Shown piece by piece: positions 1 through 8,078 of a DNA stretch of 17,052 bases. The number at the start of each line of letters is the position of its first letter. Position 1 is the stretch's first letter. Where the stretch lies: contig JADKAM010000006.1 in the NCBI GenBank assembly GCA_016715365.1, forward strand, positions 1-17,052, in the 5' to 3' direction. The notes beneath the pieces were generated by a model. It ran no database searches. It worked only from the letters and a program-made list of their open reading frames with translations, and was not told the DNA's origin. The translations under genes and the position numbers were made by a program. This stretch comes from Chitinophagaceae bacterium (GTDB taxonomy: Bacteria; Bacteroidota; Bacteroidia; Chitinophagales; Chitinophagaceae).

Positions 1-756
1 AACCAATACAAAAAATTCAGATGCGGGTAAGTGTAAGTATATGTTTGATGGCTGTAAACTTATGGCTCAAAATATCGCCACTCATAAAGATCCACTTTGT
101 AATCCAAAATCACCTTAGTAAAAGTACCCTGGGGAATGTCGTGGTGATCCAGATAATCTATCACAGATCGTACAGGTTCCAGGGCTGCTGCTTGTTATTA
201 AAAGGTCATTGCGTTTACAGTTGGCCCCAGTTGCAGACTCCGGTAAATGCAGTGTCACCTGCAAAGGCAGGCGGGTAAATGCACTACTGAAGAATTACCG
301 TTTTGCCCATGGTAACCAGGTTGTTTGCACCGGTGCTGCACGATGGTGTCATCAATATCGCTGGGCGATACCATACTCTGCATCAGCAGGCGGTATCATC
401 ATCTCTGCATTAACAGCAGCATTTATAAAGGGCTGGGTACCATAGTTGCAGTGGTATGGTTAGGTAAAGTTCTCTGGTAAGCAGGGGTGTGGCCGATTGA
501 AAGTTAAAACAAAATAGCCTTTCTTATCTACCGTAACGGTTTGAGTGTTGCTCTCCCGGTAAATTTAATTGCAGTTTTGTTGCGCACTTCATCCGTTTCA
601 AAACCGCTTGTACATATTGAGCAGGTTGGTAAATAAATGATCGGCTTTGCTCCGGCAGCTCTTTTTATCTTTCAGCACACGCCCCTCACATATATACATG
701 GTTGGGGTGCCAGCAGTTCCGAAGGGGAGTACATGTATGTTATTAATAGTGGCCAT
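1..756 (-). pseudogene. App1/DUF2183 family phosphatase, C-terminus cut by window edge, frame broken
   Basis: Pieces of one protein can be read in changing minus-strand frames. From about 735 down comes a beta-rich N-terminal segment with GTPTMYI and GRVLKDK. Around 350-370 there is the haloacid dehalogenase-type motif SDIDDTIV followed by TGANNLVTMGKTV. Further on are AFTRLP, SSSPGTCTI (expected SSSPWNLYDL) and GDFGLQSGS. This order matches the App1/DUF2183 family, which contains yeast phosphatidate phosphatase App1; the DxDxT aspartates are the catalytic ones. Substrate in bacteria is not settled; a membrane lipid phosphate is a guess. There are at least four frame changes (near 360, 300, 200 and 560), so it is typed as a pseudogene as written, but sequencing indels are the likelier cause. 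The start at 756 gives MATINNIHVLPFG and overlaps the end of the upstream frame. The gene continues beyond position 1. Confidence 0.72.
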
Positions 757-1080
757 GCTGGCGGAGGCGGTAAACCTGCTTATCAAACATATCCTCATCC
801 AGCCTGGTGTATTCAGCAGTTTCTTTCAGTTTTGCATAAAGTGTCTCTATAAATTTTGAACCAATACCAATGATTTGCCTATGTTTCAACTGCCCATCCG
901 GCGAAAACTGTTTACTTCTGTAACCGGTAAAAATAAATGTTGATGGAAATCACTGAAGCCTTTTAGTGCTTTCCGGATTGTATCTGGGTGTAAAAAACGC
1001 GAGACCTGAAATAGACCAATCACCCGCTTGTAAACTTCTGAATTATGCAACAATTTCTTACAAGCCTGTAACATTTTCAC
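743..1080 (-). CDS. Small unidentified protein upstream of App1, one frameshift
   Basis: A reading frame starts at GTG 1080 (or ATG 1074) with MKMLQACKKLLHN and runs to about 890, where it meets a stop. In another frame the text continues as HRQIIGIGSKFIETLYAKL, then ETAEYTRLDEDMFDKQ and RLRQHGHY, with a stop at 743-745. Both halves have the composition of a real soluble, helix-rich protein of about 110 residues, so I join them across one indel near 893. I do not recognise the family. The stop lies inside the first codons of the App1 gene, which suggests translational coupling if both calls are right. The alternative is that this is the N-terminal part of one longer App1 protein. No membrane segment or signal peptide is visible. 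Confidence 0.4.
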
Positions 1081-1136
1081 AAGCTTTGAGCTGACCTTTA
1101 GGGCGTTTATTTTTTAACGCTTTCTAAAATAATAAC

Positions 1137-1805
1137 ATGAACATACTGATGGTATTAACCTCACAGTGCACGGGAGATACGGGTGAAAAACCGGATTTTG
1201 GGTGGAAGAATTTGCAGCTCCTCAGTTATGTACTGGCCGATGCCGGAGCGGTATTAACTGCTTGCTCGCCGGCAGGCGGACCGCCTGTTGATCCTAAGAG
1301 CGAAGCGGCGGATGCACAAACCCCGGCAACAGAAAGGTTTTACAAAGATTTTGAAGCAATTGATAAAGTGGCAAACTCGGGAAAGCTATGATGTAAAAGA
1401 AGCGATTTCGATGCTGATAACATCCGGGTGGTCGTGGCCCCTTGCTGGGCTGGCAAATGATACCAACTCCATTCGCAATACAAGACTTTTATAAAATAAA
1501 AAACCGATTGGCTTTTTTGTGTGTCATGCACCTGCTGCGTTAATTAAGTGAAAGATGAAAATGGCGAAGCGCTGGTGAAGGGAAACTGGTAACAGGCTTT
1601 TCAAATGCGGAAGAAAGAAGCCGTGCAATTAACAAAAGTAGTTCCTTTTTTATTGAAGATGAATTAAAAAACTGGGGGCACTGTACAGCAATGGGGCCGA
1701 TTGGAGTTCATATACAAAGCAGGATGGATTGCTTATCACCGGCCAAAACCGGCATCTTCTGCAGCAGTGGCAACATTACTTTTAGCAGCTGTTAACGATA
1801 AATAA
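1137..1805 (+). pseudogene. DJ-1/PfpI family (type 1 glutamine amidotransferase-like) protein, frame broken
   Basis: The first frame starts MNILMVLTSQCTGDTGEKP and goes on through ACSPAGGPPVDPKSEAADAQ, which is the standard N-terminal layout of DJ-1/PfpI proteins of the chaperone/glyoxalase-like group. The nucleophile elbow follows in another frame: the Cys codon is at 1522-1524, in VCHAPAA. Then come KVKDENGEALVKG, KLVTGFSNAEE and a tail ending LLLAAVNDK, with its stop at 1803-1805. Repaired length is about 222 residues, normal for the family. Breaks are seen near 1200 (A5 where GEKTG needs A6), 1390, 1440, 1540-1600, 1670 and 1750. Members act on glyoxals or in protein repair, but the substrate here cannot be told. 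The gene is divergent from the App1 region and lies just before a same-strand cupin gene. Confidence 0.8.
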
Positions 1806-1871
1806 TTGTTTAAAAAAGAGCAAAGCAGATATCCCTGATCACAGGATTATTTAATGTTTAAAACAATAATT

Positions 1872-2289
1872 ATGAAAGGATTTAAAGACAATATTGAAAA
1901 GGAAACTTTTAAACGAAAATTTCCGGAAAGTATTATACACCGGTAAGCATCTTCAACTGGTACTGATGAGCCGGAAGCAGGAGAAGATATTGGGGAGGAG
2001 ACACCCGGATACAGACCAGTTTTTTAGATTTGAAAGCGGCACAGGTACCTGTGTAATTGATGGTAATGAATACAGCGTTGCAGCAGGAGATGTGATTGTA
2101 GTACCTGCAGGTGCAAAACATAATATCATCAACACCGGTACATCAGCCTCTTTTAAAATGTACACTTTATACGGGCCGCCTAATCACAAGGATGGAACGA
2201 TAAGGGCAACAAAAGATGATGCTGAAAAAAATGCGGAGCAGTATGATGGAAAAACTACTGAAAAAATGGAGGCAGCTGTTATTTATTAA
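1872..2289 (+). CDS. Small cupin-domain protein, frameshifted near its N-terminus
   Basis: A single-domain cupin of about 138 residues. The true start is probably ATG 1872 (MKGFKDNIEKET), with the frame moving by one base in a T run near 1908; after that LNENFRKVLYTGKHLQLVLM reads on to the end. Cupin motif 1 is HPDTDQFFRFESGTGTCVIDG and motif 2 is AGDVIVVPAGAKHNIIN, giving the usual metal-binding beta-barrel. Residues about 35-46 read RKQEKILGRRH, but one frame over the DNA gives KPGEDIGEE, as relatives have. So a second pair of indels is hidden inside the open frame. The start used by a simple caller (1894) would lose seven residues. The ligand is unknown; such small cupins are often sugar- or stress-related. 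It follows the DJ-1 gene with 66 bases between. Confidence 0.82.
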
Positions 2290-2374
2290 AAGCCACGTAA
2301 GTTTCAACTGTTTTTTGTAGAAATAAAAATCATTTTTTTGTTGCTGCTAAAAGAATAAACAGCGACCGTTTAAA

Positions 2375-2404
2375 AAGAGGCTGCCTGATAAAGGGCAGCC
2401 TCTT
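2375..2404. terminator. Bidirectional terminator between cupin and SYLF genes
   Basis: Arms AAGAGGCTGCC (2375-2385) and GGCAGCCTCTT (2394-2404) pair perfectly over 11 bp with an 8-base loop. A-rich DNA on the left gives a U run for the minus strand, and a T-rich tail on the right serves the plus strand. It lies between two convergent genes. Confidence 0.85.
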
Positions 2405-2427
2405 CTCTTATACCAATCTCAATCCTT

Positions 2428-2970
2428 TTAAAAAGAATCGTAATTAAATTTTTGTCCGCCTATAGATGCATCGTACATCAGCCCGCTCTTTTTTTGAGTA
2501 AAGACCAATATCCCGTCTTTATAGCTTGCATCTTTCTGGTCTTCTTCATTAATAGCTGTTGCCGATGTTTGTGCAGCAAATTCAAGTTCATTTGTTTTAA
2601 AACGTTCAAGGGTAGCTTTGTCTTCAAAGAATATCACTTCGCGGTAAGCCTGTCCTCCAAACTGTAAACCCACTGTTAACTGTTTCATCTTAACCGAACC
2701 GATCGTCTTTCCTTTTTCGTACACAATGCCACTGCCCGCAGCACCGCCAATGCCGGCAGCACCTTTGCCTATATTGGGTAAAATGGCATAGCCATAAGCA
2801 TGGTCGAACAATTGCTGCAGCTGTTCATTGCTTTCAATGAATGCGGATTTGGCATTTTCGGCATCATCAATAAGCCTTTCCTGTTTTGCATCCTGTGCCT
2901 GCACAGCAGGTATAGCAAGAACAGCGGTTAATGTAAGTGCCAGTAGTGATCTGCGGAAGGTCATTTTCAT
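2428..2970 (-). CDS. SYLF (YSC84-type) lipid-binding domain protein, exported
   Basis: An intact 180-residue frame. Residues 1-25 form a Sec signal peptide (basic start, LLALTLTAVLAIP, cleavage after VQA). The mature part holds the SYLF/Ysc84 domain: FDHAYGYAILPNIGKGAAG, then GGAAGSGIVYEKG, TVGLQFGGQAYREVIFFED and a final GQKFNYDSF. Eukaryotic SYLF domains bind phosphoinositides and actin; bacterial exported versions are probably periplasmic lipid-binding proteins, with unknown role. Length is normal for the bacterial form. This is one of the few undamaged genes in the left part. ATG 2970 is used; ATG 2964 (MTFRRS) is also possible. It ends just before the shared terminator with the cupin gene. 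Confidence 0.92.
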   Translation of the reverse strand: MKMTFRRSLLALTLTAVLAIPAVQAQDAKQERLIDDAENAKSAFIESNEQLQQLFDHAYGYAILPNIGKGAAGIGGAAGSGIVYEKGKTIGSVKMKQLTVGLQFGGQAYREVIFFEDKATLERFKTNELEFAAQTSATAINEEDQKDASYKDGILVFTQKKSGLMYDASIGGQKFNYDSF

Positions 2971-3095
2971 AATGAGGGGTTGTTTTTAGTTTAATAATAA
3001 CATGTATAAGCCATCATGATGGAACAAAAATGTTGCCAGCGGTTATGTACAAACTGTTAAAAAATATTTGAGAATATTTTTGGAGGGCTCTTTAA

Positions 3096-3146
3096 AACCT
3101 ACGGGGTTTGCATCGCTGCACTGCTAGGCGGCAAACCCCATAGGTT
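3096..3146. repeat. Long imperfect palindrome, REP-like hairpin
   Basis: Left arm AACCTACGGGGTTTGC (3096-3111) and right arm GCAAACCCCATAGGTT (3131-3146) are inverted copies with one mismatch (C against A, a possible G-U-type change in one strand) around a 19-base centre. It lies between the SYLF gene start and the end of the next minus-strand gene. Read on the minus strand it is followed by TTTTAAAG, so it could act as a terminator for the gene at 3178-3569. Its arms also resemble short palindromes scattered in Bacteroidota intergenic DNA, which is recalled and not tested here. Confidence 0.65.
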
Positions 3147-3177
3147 AATGCAGCAGGATTAAATCTTTTCGCAGTTT

Positions 3178-3569
3178 TTATTTCAGCAGCGGAATGATGC
3201 TGTCCAGGTCTATCACTGTTTCATCCAGTGGCCGCAGATTTTCATTTTGTAAAAAATAGTGCCCAGCTTTCTTAAGTCAAACTTTTCTTCAAAACTGGTA
3301 AAGCTGTTCCTCAGCATTTTTAAAAGTTCGGTTTTATCAATTACCTCCTCAAAGTCTATAACATAAGAATGTTCGGCAACATAATCCAGTATTGGTTCTT
3401 CGCCATGCATGAACCGGCAGCTTAACCTGCAGGCAATACCTTTTTTTATGGCATTTCTTTTCTGCATGATATACATGGTTGTGGTGTTGCTTAACTGTTG
3501 AAGGTCGTTACTGATATTGGAAAGCGTAAAATCCCATTTGGTAACGGTCATTTCAGTTTGTTCTATCAT
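3178..3569 (-). CDS. Unidentified 130-aa protein, possibly SecB-like, one frameshift
   Basis: The frame opens MIEQTEMTVTKWDFTLSNIS and runs to FDLRKLGTIF; there a T6 run at about 3247-3252 should be T7. After that correction the C-terminus reads FLQNENLRPLDETVIDLDS, then IIPLLK, ending at the stop 3178-3180. Without the correction the protein would end in the unlikely MKICGHWMKQ. It has no signal peptide or membrane helix; the core alternates hydrophobic and polar residues like a beta-sheet protein (LDYVAEHSYVIDFEEV) followed by a helix (TELLKMLRNSF). This general plan and a proline-then-acidic tail recall SecB-type chaperones, but the similarity is weak and only an inference. No neighbour explains its job. 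Confidence 0.6.
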
Positions 3570-3766
3570 TATGCTGGTTTGTATGAAGTAATAATTTGTT
3601 CAGGGCCTAAGTTAAAATATAAATCTCGTTCCTGGTGCAGACTTATGATGGCTTATATAGCTTACCCTGTTTTATAAAAAACTGCCAGAATGGAAGATGG
3701 CAACCGGGATAGTTAAAATTCTACATTGTTTCCCTGATTGTATTACAAATTTTAATTTCAAATCAA

Positions 3767-3905
3767 TGCATCTTTGTGCTGTTAATATCCAAGTATCCCA
3801 CGCAAGACTGAATCCAATGTATCCCGGTGAAAACCATTGTACAGACAACGTGCATGAGTTAAGTTTATCCCCTATAAAAAACCTTCAGCAATGAAGGTTT
3901 TTTTA
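3767..3905 (+). ncRNA. Putative small RNA, copy 1 of a two-copy family
   Basis: This stretch is similar along its length to 7944-8078 on the same strand. Shared blocks in order: TGCATCTTTGT(A/G)CTGTTAA, two closely spaced ATCC blocks, a GTATCC block followed by TGAAA and ACCA/CCAC, an A/T-rich part with TGCAT, and a hairpin CCTTCAG(C/T)AATGAAGG followed by a T run. The opening box resembles the Bacteroidota -7 element (TAnnTTTG) with CATCTTTG. Neither copy keeps an open frame, so an RNA product is the simplest reading. I do not recognise it as 6S, tmRNA, RNase P or a named riboswitch. Confidence 0.55.
3881..3905 (+). terminator. Intrinsic terminator ending small-RNA copy 1
   Basis: ACCTTCA (3881-3887) pairs with TGAAGGT (3892-3898), extended by A5/T5 on each side, and is followed by a run of seven Ts. 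The loop is GCAA, a stable tetraloop type. Confidence 0.8.
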
Positions 3906-3930
3906 TTACCCCCAACCCTGTAATACATAA

Positions 3931-3958
3931 AAAAGCCCTCCGTTATTTCGGGGGCTTT
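3931..3958 (-). terminator. Terminator downstream of the OmpA gene
   Basis: AAAGCCCTCCG and CGGGGGCTTT form a GC-rich stem with one bulge around TTATTT. Six As on the left give the U run for minus-strand transcription. It lies about 30 bases past the OmpA stop. Confidence 0.75.
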
Positions 3959-3984
3959 ATATTGTAAGGCTGATCCGGGGTATT

Positions 3985-5248
3985 TTATTGTTTAATAAAT
4001 TCAACCCGGCGGTTTAATGACTTGTTTGCCGGTGTATCATTTGGTGCTAAAGGTTTACTTTCGCCCATACCATCTGTATCAATTATTGATGCATCAATAC
4101 CTAAATTTTTTACCAGCTCATTTTTTACAGCAGCGGCCCTGCGTTTAGACAGGTCGAGATTGGCTGCATCATTACCATCCGCATCTGTATGCCCGATGAT
4201 CTTTATCCTCACGCCAGCATTTTCAATCAGCACATCAGCAATGCCTTTGATGGTTCCATAACTTTCGGGTTTTACTTTATCCGAATTTACATCAAAGTAA
4301 ATCCCATAACTCACCAGTTTACCTTCGGTTATCAGCTTGCTTCGCATGTCAGGTGCTGCATCGGTAATTCTGAAATTGGATATATATGCTGCACAGGAAG
4401 CTCCTCTGGATAACCTGAAACAAAAGCGGTTGAATTTAGAACCTTCATAAATATTGGTAGGCATATCCAGCACTTTTGCTGATTTGTGGTAGATACGCAA
4501 GCGGCGGTTTTGTACCCAGATAATTACATGATTCACTTTTTCTGCTTCTACAGGATTCAGTGCAGATGAACCGGTGATCATGGCAGCTTCGCCTGTTTGA
4601 TAGGCCGAAGTATCCAGTTTGCTTTTTCAACTGAAATGATAATACCGCTTTTTCCGGGGTGTGGGCTGTTGTCCATTTCAGTATGCTTACTCTCTTCATA
4701 CAATATCAGGCCTGCTGCAATACGGCCCCCGGTCTTTTTAGGAACAATATCAAATTCGATGATATAATTTTTAGGGAAGTCAATGTTTTTCAGGTAAAAA
4801 TAATTGCCATCGGTACTGTTCAGGTTTAACCACTTACGGGGCAATGCTTAATGTATTGATCTCGCCTGCTGCATTGGCAGTCCAGAGAGCAGGAAAATCA
4901 CCCACAGCATCCTGGCTGAAATCATCAAAGAATATTACTTTCTCACCCGGAACAAAATCATATTTGGAATAGGATTGTAAAGGAGGCAGGTCATTTGAAA
5001 CTAGGATTAATGACCGTATCTTTTTGACCTTGTTTTGTGCTGCCGGTTTGTTATCAGCAGGTTTCTGATTATTGCCGGTACCATAAATACTGTCAATGAC
5101 CTCGTCGGCTTTTTTATTAATGGCACGGTTGGTTTTATTGATTGCTTTTCTCTCCCAAAACCTTACCAGGATTTATTATCTGGGCTTTTGCATTATTGCT
5201 GTATGCTGATATTATCAGAAGCAGAACAGCTAAGTATTTCAGTTTCAT
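3985..5248 (-). pseudogene. OmpA-family outer membrane protein, three frame breaks
   Basis: Reading from ATG 5248: a signal peptide (MKLKYLAVLLLIISAYS, cleavage after AKA), a basic segment INKTNRAINKKADEVIDS, then KYDFVPGEKVIFFDDFSQDA and a jelly-roll-like region with LPENFT-type text (FPKNYIIEFDIVPKK). The C-terminal OmpA domain, which binds peptidoglycan, is intact: YGIYFDVNSDKVKPESYG, IKIIGHTDADGND, LSKRRAAAVKNELV and NRRVEFIKQ at the end. The repaired length is about 420 residues, normal for this Bacteroidota group, which probably links the outer membrane to the cell wall. Breaks lie near 5147, 4848 and 4632; the last is an A5 run where A6 restores KLDTSAYQTGEAAMITG. The middle stretch to 4844 would look like a separate gene in a simple call. 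Typed as a pseudogene only because the frame as written is broken. Confidence 0.88.
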
Positions 5249-5462
5249 GATAAATGTTTTATGTGAAATTAGAAGTGAAACAGCCCGGAACTACTGATGC
5301 TGAATATCGGGTTTACTGATTCTTATCAGGGATAAAAAATCTGCCTGTCAGTCTGGGAACATCGGGAAATAAGTTGAATTGTTGAGTAGTTAATGTAAAT
5401 CTATTAGCCCGGTGAAACCGATACCTATAGTGCTGTTTTAGTTCCTGAACAAACCGGTATCA

Positions 5463-5494
5463 CAAAAAAAATGGTTCGTATTTTACGAACCATT
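5463..5494 (-). terminator. Terminator of the lipoprotein gene
   Basis: AATGGTTCGTA (5470-5480) and TACGAACCATT (5484-5494) make a perfect 11-bp stem with a 3-base loop. On the minus strand it is followed by a run of at least seven Us. It lies 27 bases after the stop of the gene at 5522. Confidence 0.9.
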
Positions 5495-5521
5495 ACAAGG
5501 GAAAATCTGATTATTGTTGAA

Positions 5522-6001
5522 TTAAAAGTTTCCGGTTGACCAAACCACCTGTTTACCGGGAGTTACAACTTTTAGATCTGTTTCGGCAGTAATAAATACT
5601 TTGGATGGTTTAACAGCAGAAGTTGCCTCAAATTTTGATTTGTCCTTCCTTGCAGTCCAGGTATTGGCACCTTCAATAGTACCAATATTGGATGTTACAC
5701 CACTCTCATTCGTCATCCAAACCACATAGCCTTCTTTAACCGGTTTCATCAGCTTTACCGGCTCCAAGTTTATAACAACCAAATGAATCACAAAGTTACC
5801 AGCCGCATCCCTGGTGATCTGCATTCCGTCCTTTTCTTCCACGGGCAGAGGGGGAGGTGGCGTAGTTTCTTTTGCTGCAGGTTCAGCAGCAGTTGTTACA
5901 GTGGTTTTTGAGGAGGTTGATTTTTTTGAACAGGCTTCAAGGCCATTCATAACAACCAATAAGGCAGTGCCGGCCAATAAAAAATTAAAAATCCGTTTCA
6001 T
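5522..6001 (-). CDS. Predicted lipoprotein with a proline-rich linker
   Basis: An intact frame of 159 residues. The N-terminus has a lipoprotein signal peptide (MKRIFNFLLAGTALLVVMNG) and a lipobox LEAC, so Cys24 is probably the lipidated residue, followed by SKKS. A flexible linker with ETTPPPPLPVEEKDG precedes one beta-rich domain: GNFVIHLVVINLEPVKL, VVWMTNESGVTSNIGTIEG, FEATSAVKPSKVFITAET and GKQVVWSTGNF. The motif of a VWMT strand, a glycine turn and a late FITAE strand recalls the extracellular domain of RskA-type anti-sigma factors, but the cytoplasmic part and membrane helix are missing, so that is only a fold suggestion. The gene stands alone with its own terminator and is undamaged. 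Confidence 0.8.
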   Translation of the reverse strand: MKRIFNFLLAGTALLVVMNGLEACSKKSTSSKTTVTTAAEPAAKETTPPPPLPVEEKDGMQITRDAAGNFVIHLVVINLEPVKLMKPVKEGYVVWMTNESGVTSNIGTIEGANTWTARKDKSKFEATSAVKPSKVFITAETDLKVVTPGKQVVWSTGNF

Positions 6002-6124
6002 TTTAGTTAGGTTTAGGTAGTTTAGGTTTTTTTGTACTATGAAGGTACATGGTATTTTTCAGTAATAACACACTGATATCAAATTTTTTTTAAACATAAA
6101 CTTACATTAACTGGCAGGTTCAAC

Positions 6125-7325
6125 TCAGGGATATAGTAAATATTTTTTCCGCATCAGCTTATATTCACTGAGGTCGGGTTCCCAGCTTGCCCTGATTACT
6201 TCTTCAGATACACCGTCAATAATTTGCTGGCGAAACAATCCCGATCCGGTTTGTATCTCAACATTATTCATTTGCTTACTTAGTTTTTGGTCAAAGAATT
6301 TTTCTTTGTAAGGATGGGCTTTGTATAATTCCATGATCCATTGCAGGTTAATCTTTTTGGATCTTCTCAATAGTTCGGTATCATAATTACGGAGGTCTAT
6401 GCCATAACAAACCTCATTCATGAATATGGGCGTTTTCAGACATGCCCTTTATGCCTGTAGGAGTAAAGGAGAAATCATACATGCCCTTCAGTTCAGGACT
6501 ACCCAGCATAGTAAAAGGAAAATAAGTGCCGTGGCCATGGTTAAAGGTACACACCTTCAAACATACAGGTAGATGGATAAAGCAAAACAGCCTGTGGTGT
6601 ATTGAGGTTGGGTGAAGGATTTACCGGAAGGGTATAAGGCATATCATGGTTGTAATTGGCAACCGCAATAATTTTATATTGCATTTTACTTTATTGGCCA
6701 GCCAGCCTTCTCCATTCACCATCTGTGCAAATTCGCCAACGGTTAAGCCATGCGACATGGGAATAGGAAACATACCAATACCCGATTTATATTTCATATC
6801 AGCACCGGGCCATCTATTAAATATCCATTTGGATTTGGCCGGTCGAGTATCAGCAGTTCTTTTCCATTTTCATAACAGGCTTCCATTAACCTGGACAGTG
6901 CATTGATGTTTGTATAAAAGCGTACACCAACATCCTGCAGGTCGTACAATAAAATGTCTACGTTGGCCAGATCGGCTTTAGATGGTTTGTTTTTTGCTCC
7001 ATATAATGAAATGATGGGAATGCCGGTTGCTGCATCCACCTCATCAGAAACATGATCTCCTGCACTTGCTGTACCCCTGAAACCATGCTCGGGTCCAAAT
7101 ACCTTAACGATGTTTACACCCAGTTTTTTCAGGCTGTCAACCAGATGTGTATTGCCAATAATAGAAGTTTGGTTTGCGAGTATAGCCACCCGCTTTCCTT
7201 TTATGTAAGGAAGATATTTTCAGTTTGCTCTGCACCCGTACTGAGCGAAGTTGAGTATTAATGGCCTTTTTTGTTTTTGCAGTGTCTTTTGGTGATGCAC
7301 AGGAAACTGACAGAACACTTATCAT
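6125..7325 (-). pseudogene. namZ: NamZ-type exo-beta-N-acetylmuramidase (DUF1343, GH171), frame broken
   Basis: From ATG 7325: MISVLSVSCASPKDTAK, a short lipoprotein-like signal with a possible lipobox SVSC. Then across a lost T near 7213 comes IKGKRVAILANQTSIIGN, KVFGPEHGFRGTASAGDHVS, ISLYGAKNKPS, VDILLYDLQDVGVRFYTNI and LILDRPNPNGYLIDGPVL. In other frames follow IPMSHGLTVGEFAQMVNG, LYPSTC with FEGV, HGTYFPFTMLGSPE, and finally MNEVCYGIDLRNYD to KYLLYP. This is the complete DUF1343 order; the family removes terminal MurNAc from cell-wall fragments (NamZ). Repaired length is about 399 residues. Breaks lie near 7213, 6800, 6560-6575 and 6425. It probably serves peptidoglycan turnover or recycling in the periplasm. 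Confidence 0.87.
7237..7262. repeat. Short dispersed palindrome of the TACTGAGCGAAGTTGAGTA type
   Basis: TACTGAGCGAAGTTGAGTA has interrupted inverted ends (TACT...AGTA) and matches the well-known CTGAGCGAAGT(C/T)GA repeat seen scattered in many Bacteroidota and metagenomic sequences, which in one frame encodes PVLSEVE. Here it lies inside the linker between the NamZ signal and its domain. Recognised from memory, with no second copy in this window. Confidence 0.4.
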
Positions 7326-7403
7326 AACAAAATCGCGGTTTAAAAAAATAAAAATTTCATCAGGGTTTATAAAACCTTATTAATTTTCGGAAACGTAGGG
7401 CTT

Positions 7404-7756
7404 TTACAATCTTACACCTTCAATTGCCTGTCCCTGCACTTCAATAAGTACTTTGTTTACTTTTTCTGTTCATCTCTCAGAAAACTGATCGTTCCGCCAT
7501 AACCAACAATGGTAAGCACATCCGGCGTGGTAGTGGCTATAATCTCGGCGCTGCCCTTGCCTTCAAGCTCACAATTCAGTTTATTCTATCCAGGTAATTG
7601 TGATCGTGCCAATGCCGGCATCAAATTTCCCCAAATAATCTTTTACAACTGCAGAATCAAGCGTGGGTGCTGGTGCCGGTGTTTTATCGGTTTGGGCGCT
7701 GGCAGAAGCAGCTGTTAAAAAAGGGCAACCATAAAAGTGCAAAGCAGTGATTTCAT
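7404..7756 (-). CDS. Small exported protein of unknown function, three frameshifts
   Basis: From ATG 7756: MKSLLCTFMVALF, then after a break in the T run near 7719 TAASASAQTDK, a Sec signal with cleavage near SAQ. A proline/alanine linker (TPAPAPTLDSA) leads to VVKDYLGKFDAG, then in other frames LNCELEGKGSAEIIATTT, PDVLTIVGYGGTISFLRDE and QKKVNKVLIEVQGQAIEGVR with the stop at 7404-7406. Near 7466 the run A5 must be A6 to pass the stop after DEQKK. Repaired length is about 118 residues. The strand pattern (DYLGKF ... LE/GKL ... PDVF ... QGQTIEG) resembles the small DUF3471-like beta domain of Bacteroidota, an inference. No partner is evident. Confidence 0.6.
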
Positions 7757-7943
7757 AAAAATAATTTAGTTTAATTGGTGAATGAAAATGTAAGATAAAA
7801 CTTTTAAGCTCATATATATATTACCGGCATAGTTTCATAAAGCATCCGGAATTTGCTGTCAATATCGTATGTTTTATGAACTGTTTCGTTGAATAACTAC
7901 AACAGATTCCTTAAGTGCACTATAAATTATCATTTAAAAGGGT

Positions 7944-8078
7944 TGCATCTTTGTACTGTTAAATATCCAGATATCCATTTGAAAAATAACCGTATCCTCT
8001 GAAACCACTTCTTTTGTGAACTATGCATTTAGTGACTAAATTCTATGAAAAGCCTTCAGTAATGAAGGCTTTTTTTTT
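7944..8078 (+). ncRNA. Putative small RNA, copy 2 of a two-copy family
   Basis: Same order of blocks as 3767-3905: TGCATCTTTGTACTGTTAAA, TATCCAGATATCC, CGTATCCTCTGAAACCAC, GTGAACTATGCATTTAGTG and a terminator hairpin. The two copies differ in the middle but keep the two ends and the ATCC spacing, as a structured RNA family would. It lies 135 bases upstream of the 191-aa gene, so a terminated leader for that gene is an alternative; copy 1 has no plus-strand gene after it, which argues for a stand-alone RNA. Confidence 0.55.
8051..8078 (+). terminator. Intrinsic terminator ending small-RNA copy 2
   Basis: AGCCTTCA (8051-8058) pairs with TGAAGGCT (8063-8070), loop GTAA, followed by eight Ts. 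Compared with copy 1, one base pair has changed from A-T to G-C with both sides changed, which supports conservation of the hairpin. Confidence 0.85.

Larger units (their letters stand above)
3570..3984. other. Gene-free stretch holding small-RNA-like element copy 1 and a terminator
   Basis: About 415 bases without a credible gene. A 65-codon open frame at 3697-3894 has no protein-like pattern and overlaps the repeated element at 3767-3905. The rest is AT-rich; besides that element, only the OmpA terminator at 3931-3958 is recognised. Confidence 0.6.

Noticed and set aside
3697..3894. 65-codon plus-strand frame
   Set aside because: It overlaps the repeated RNA-like element, and the other copy of that element has no matching frame.
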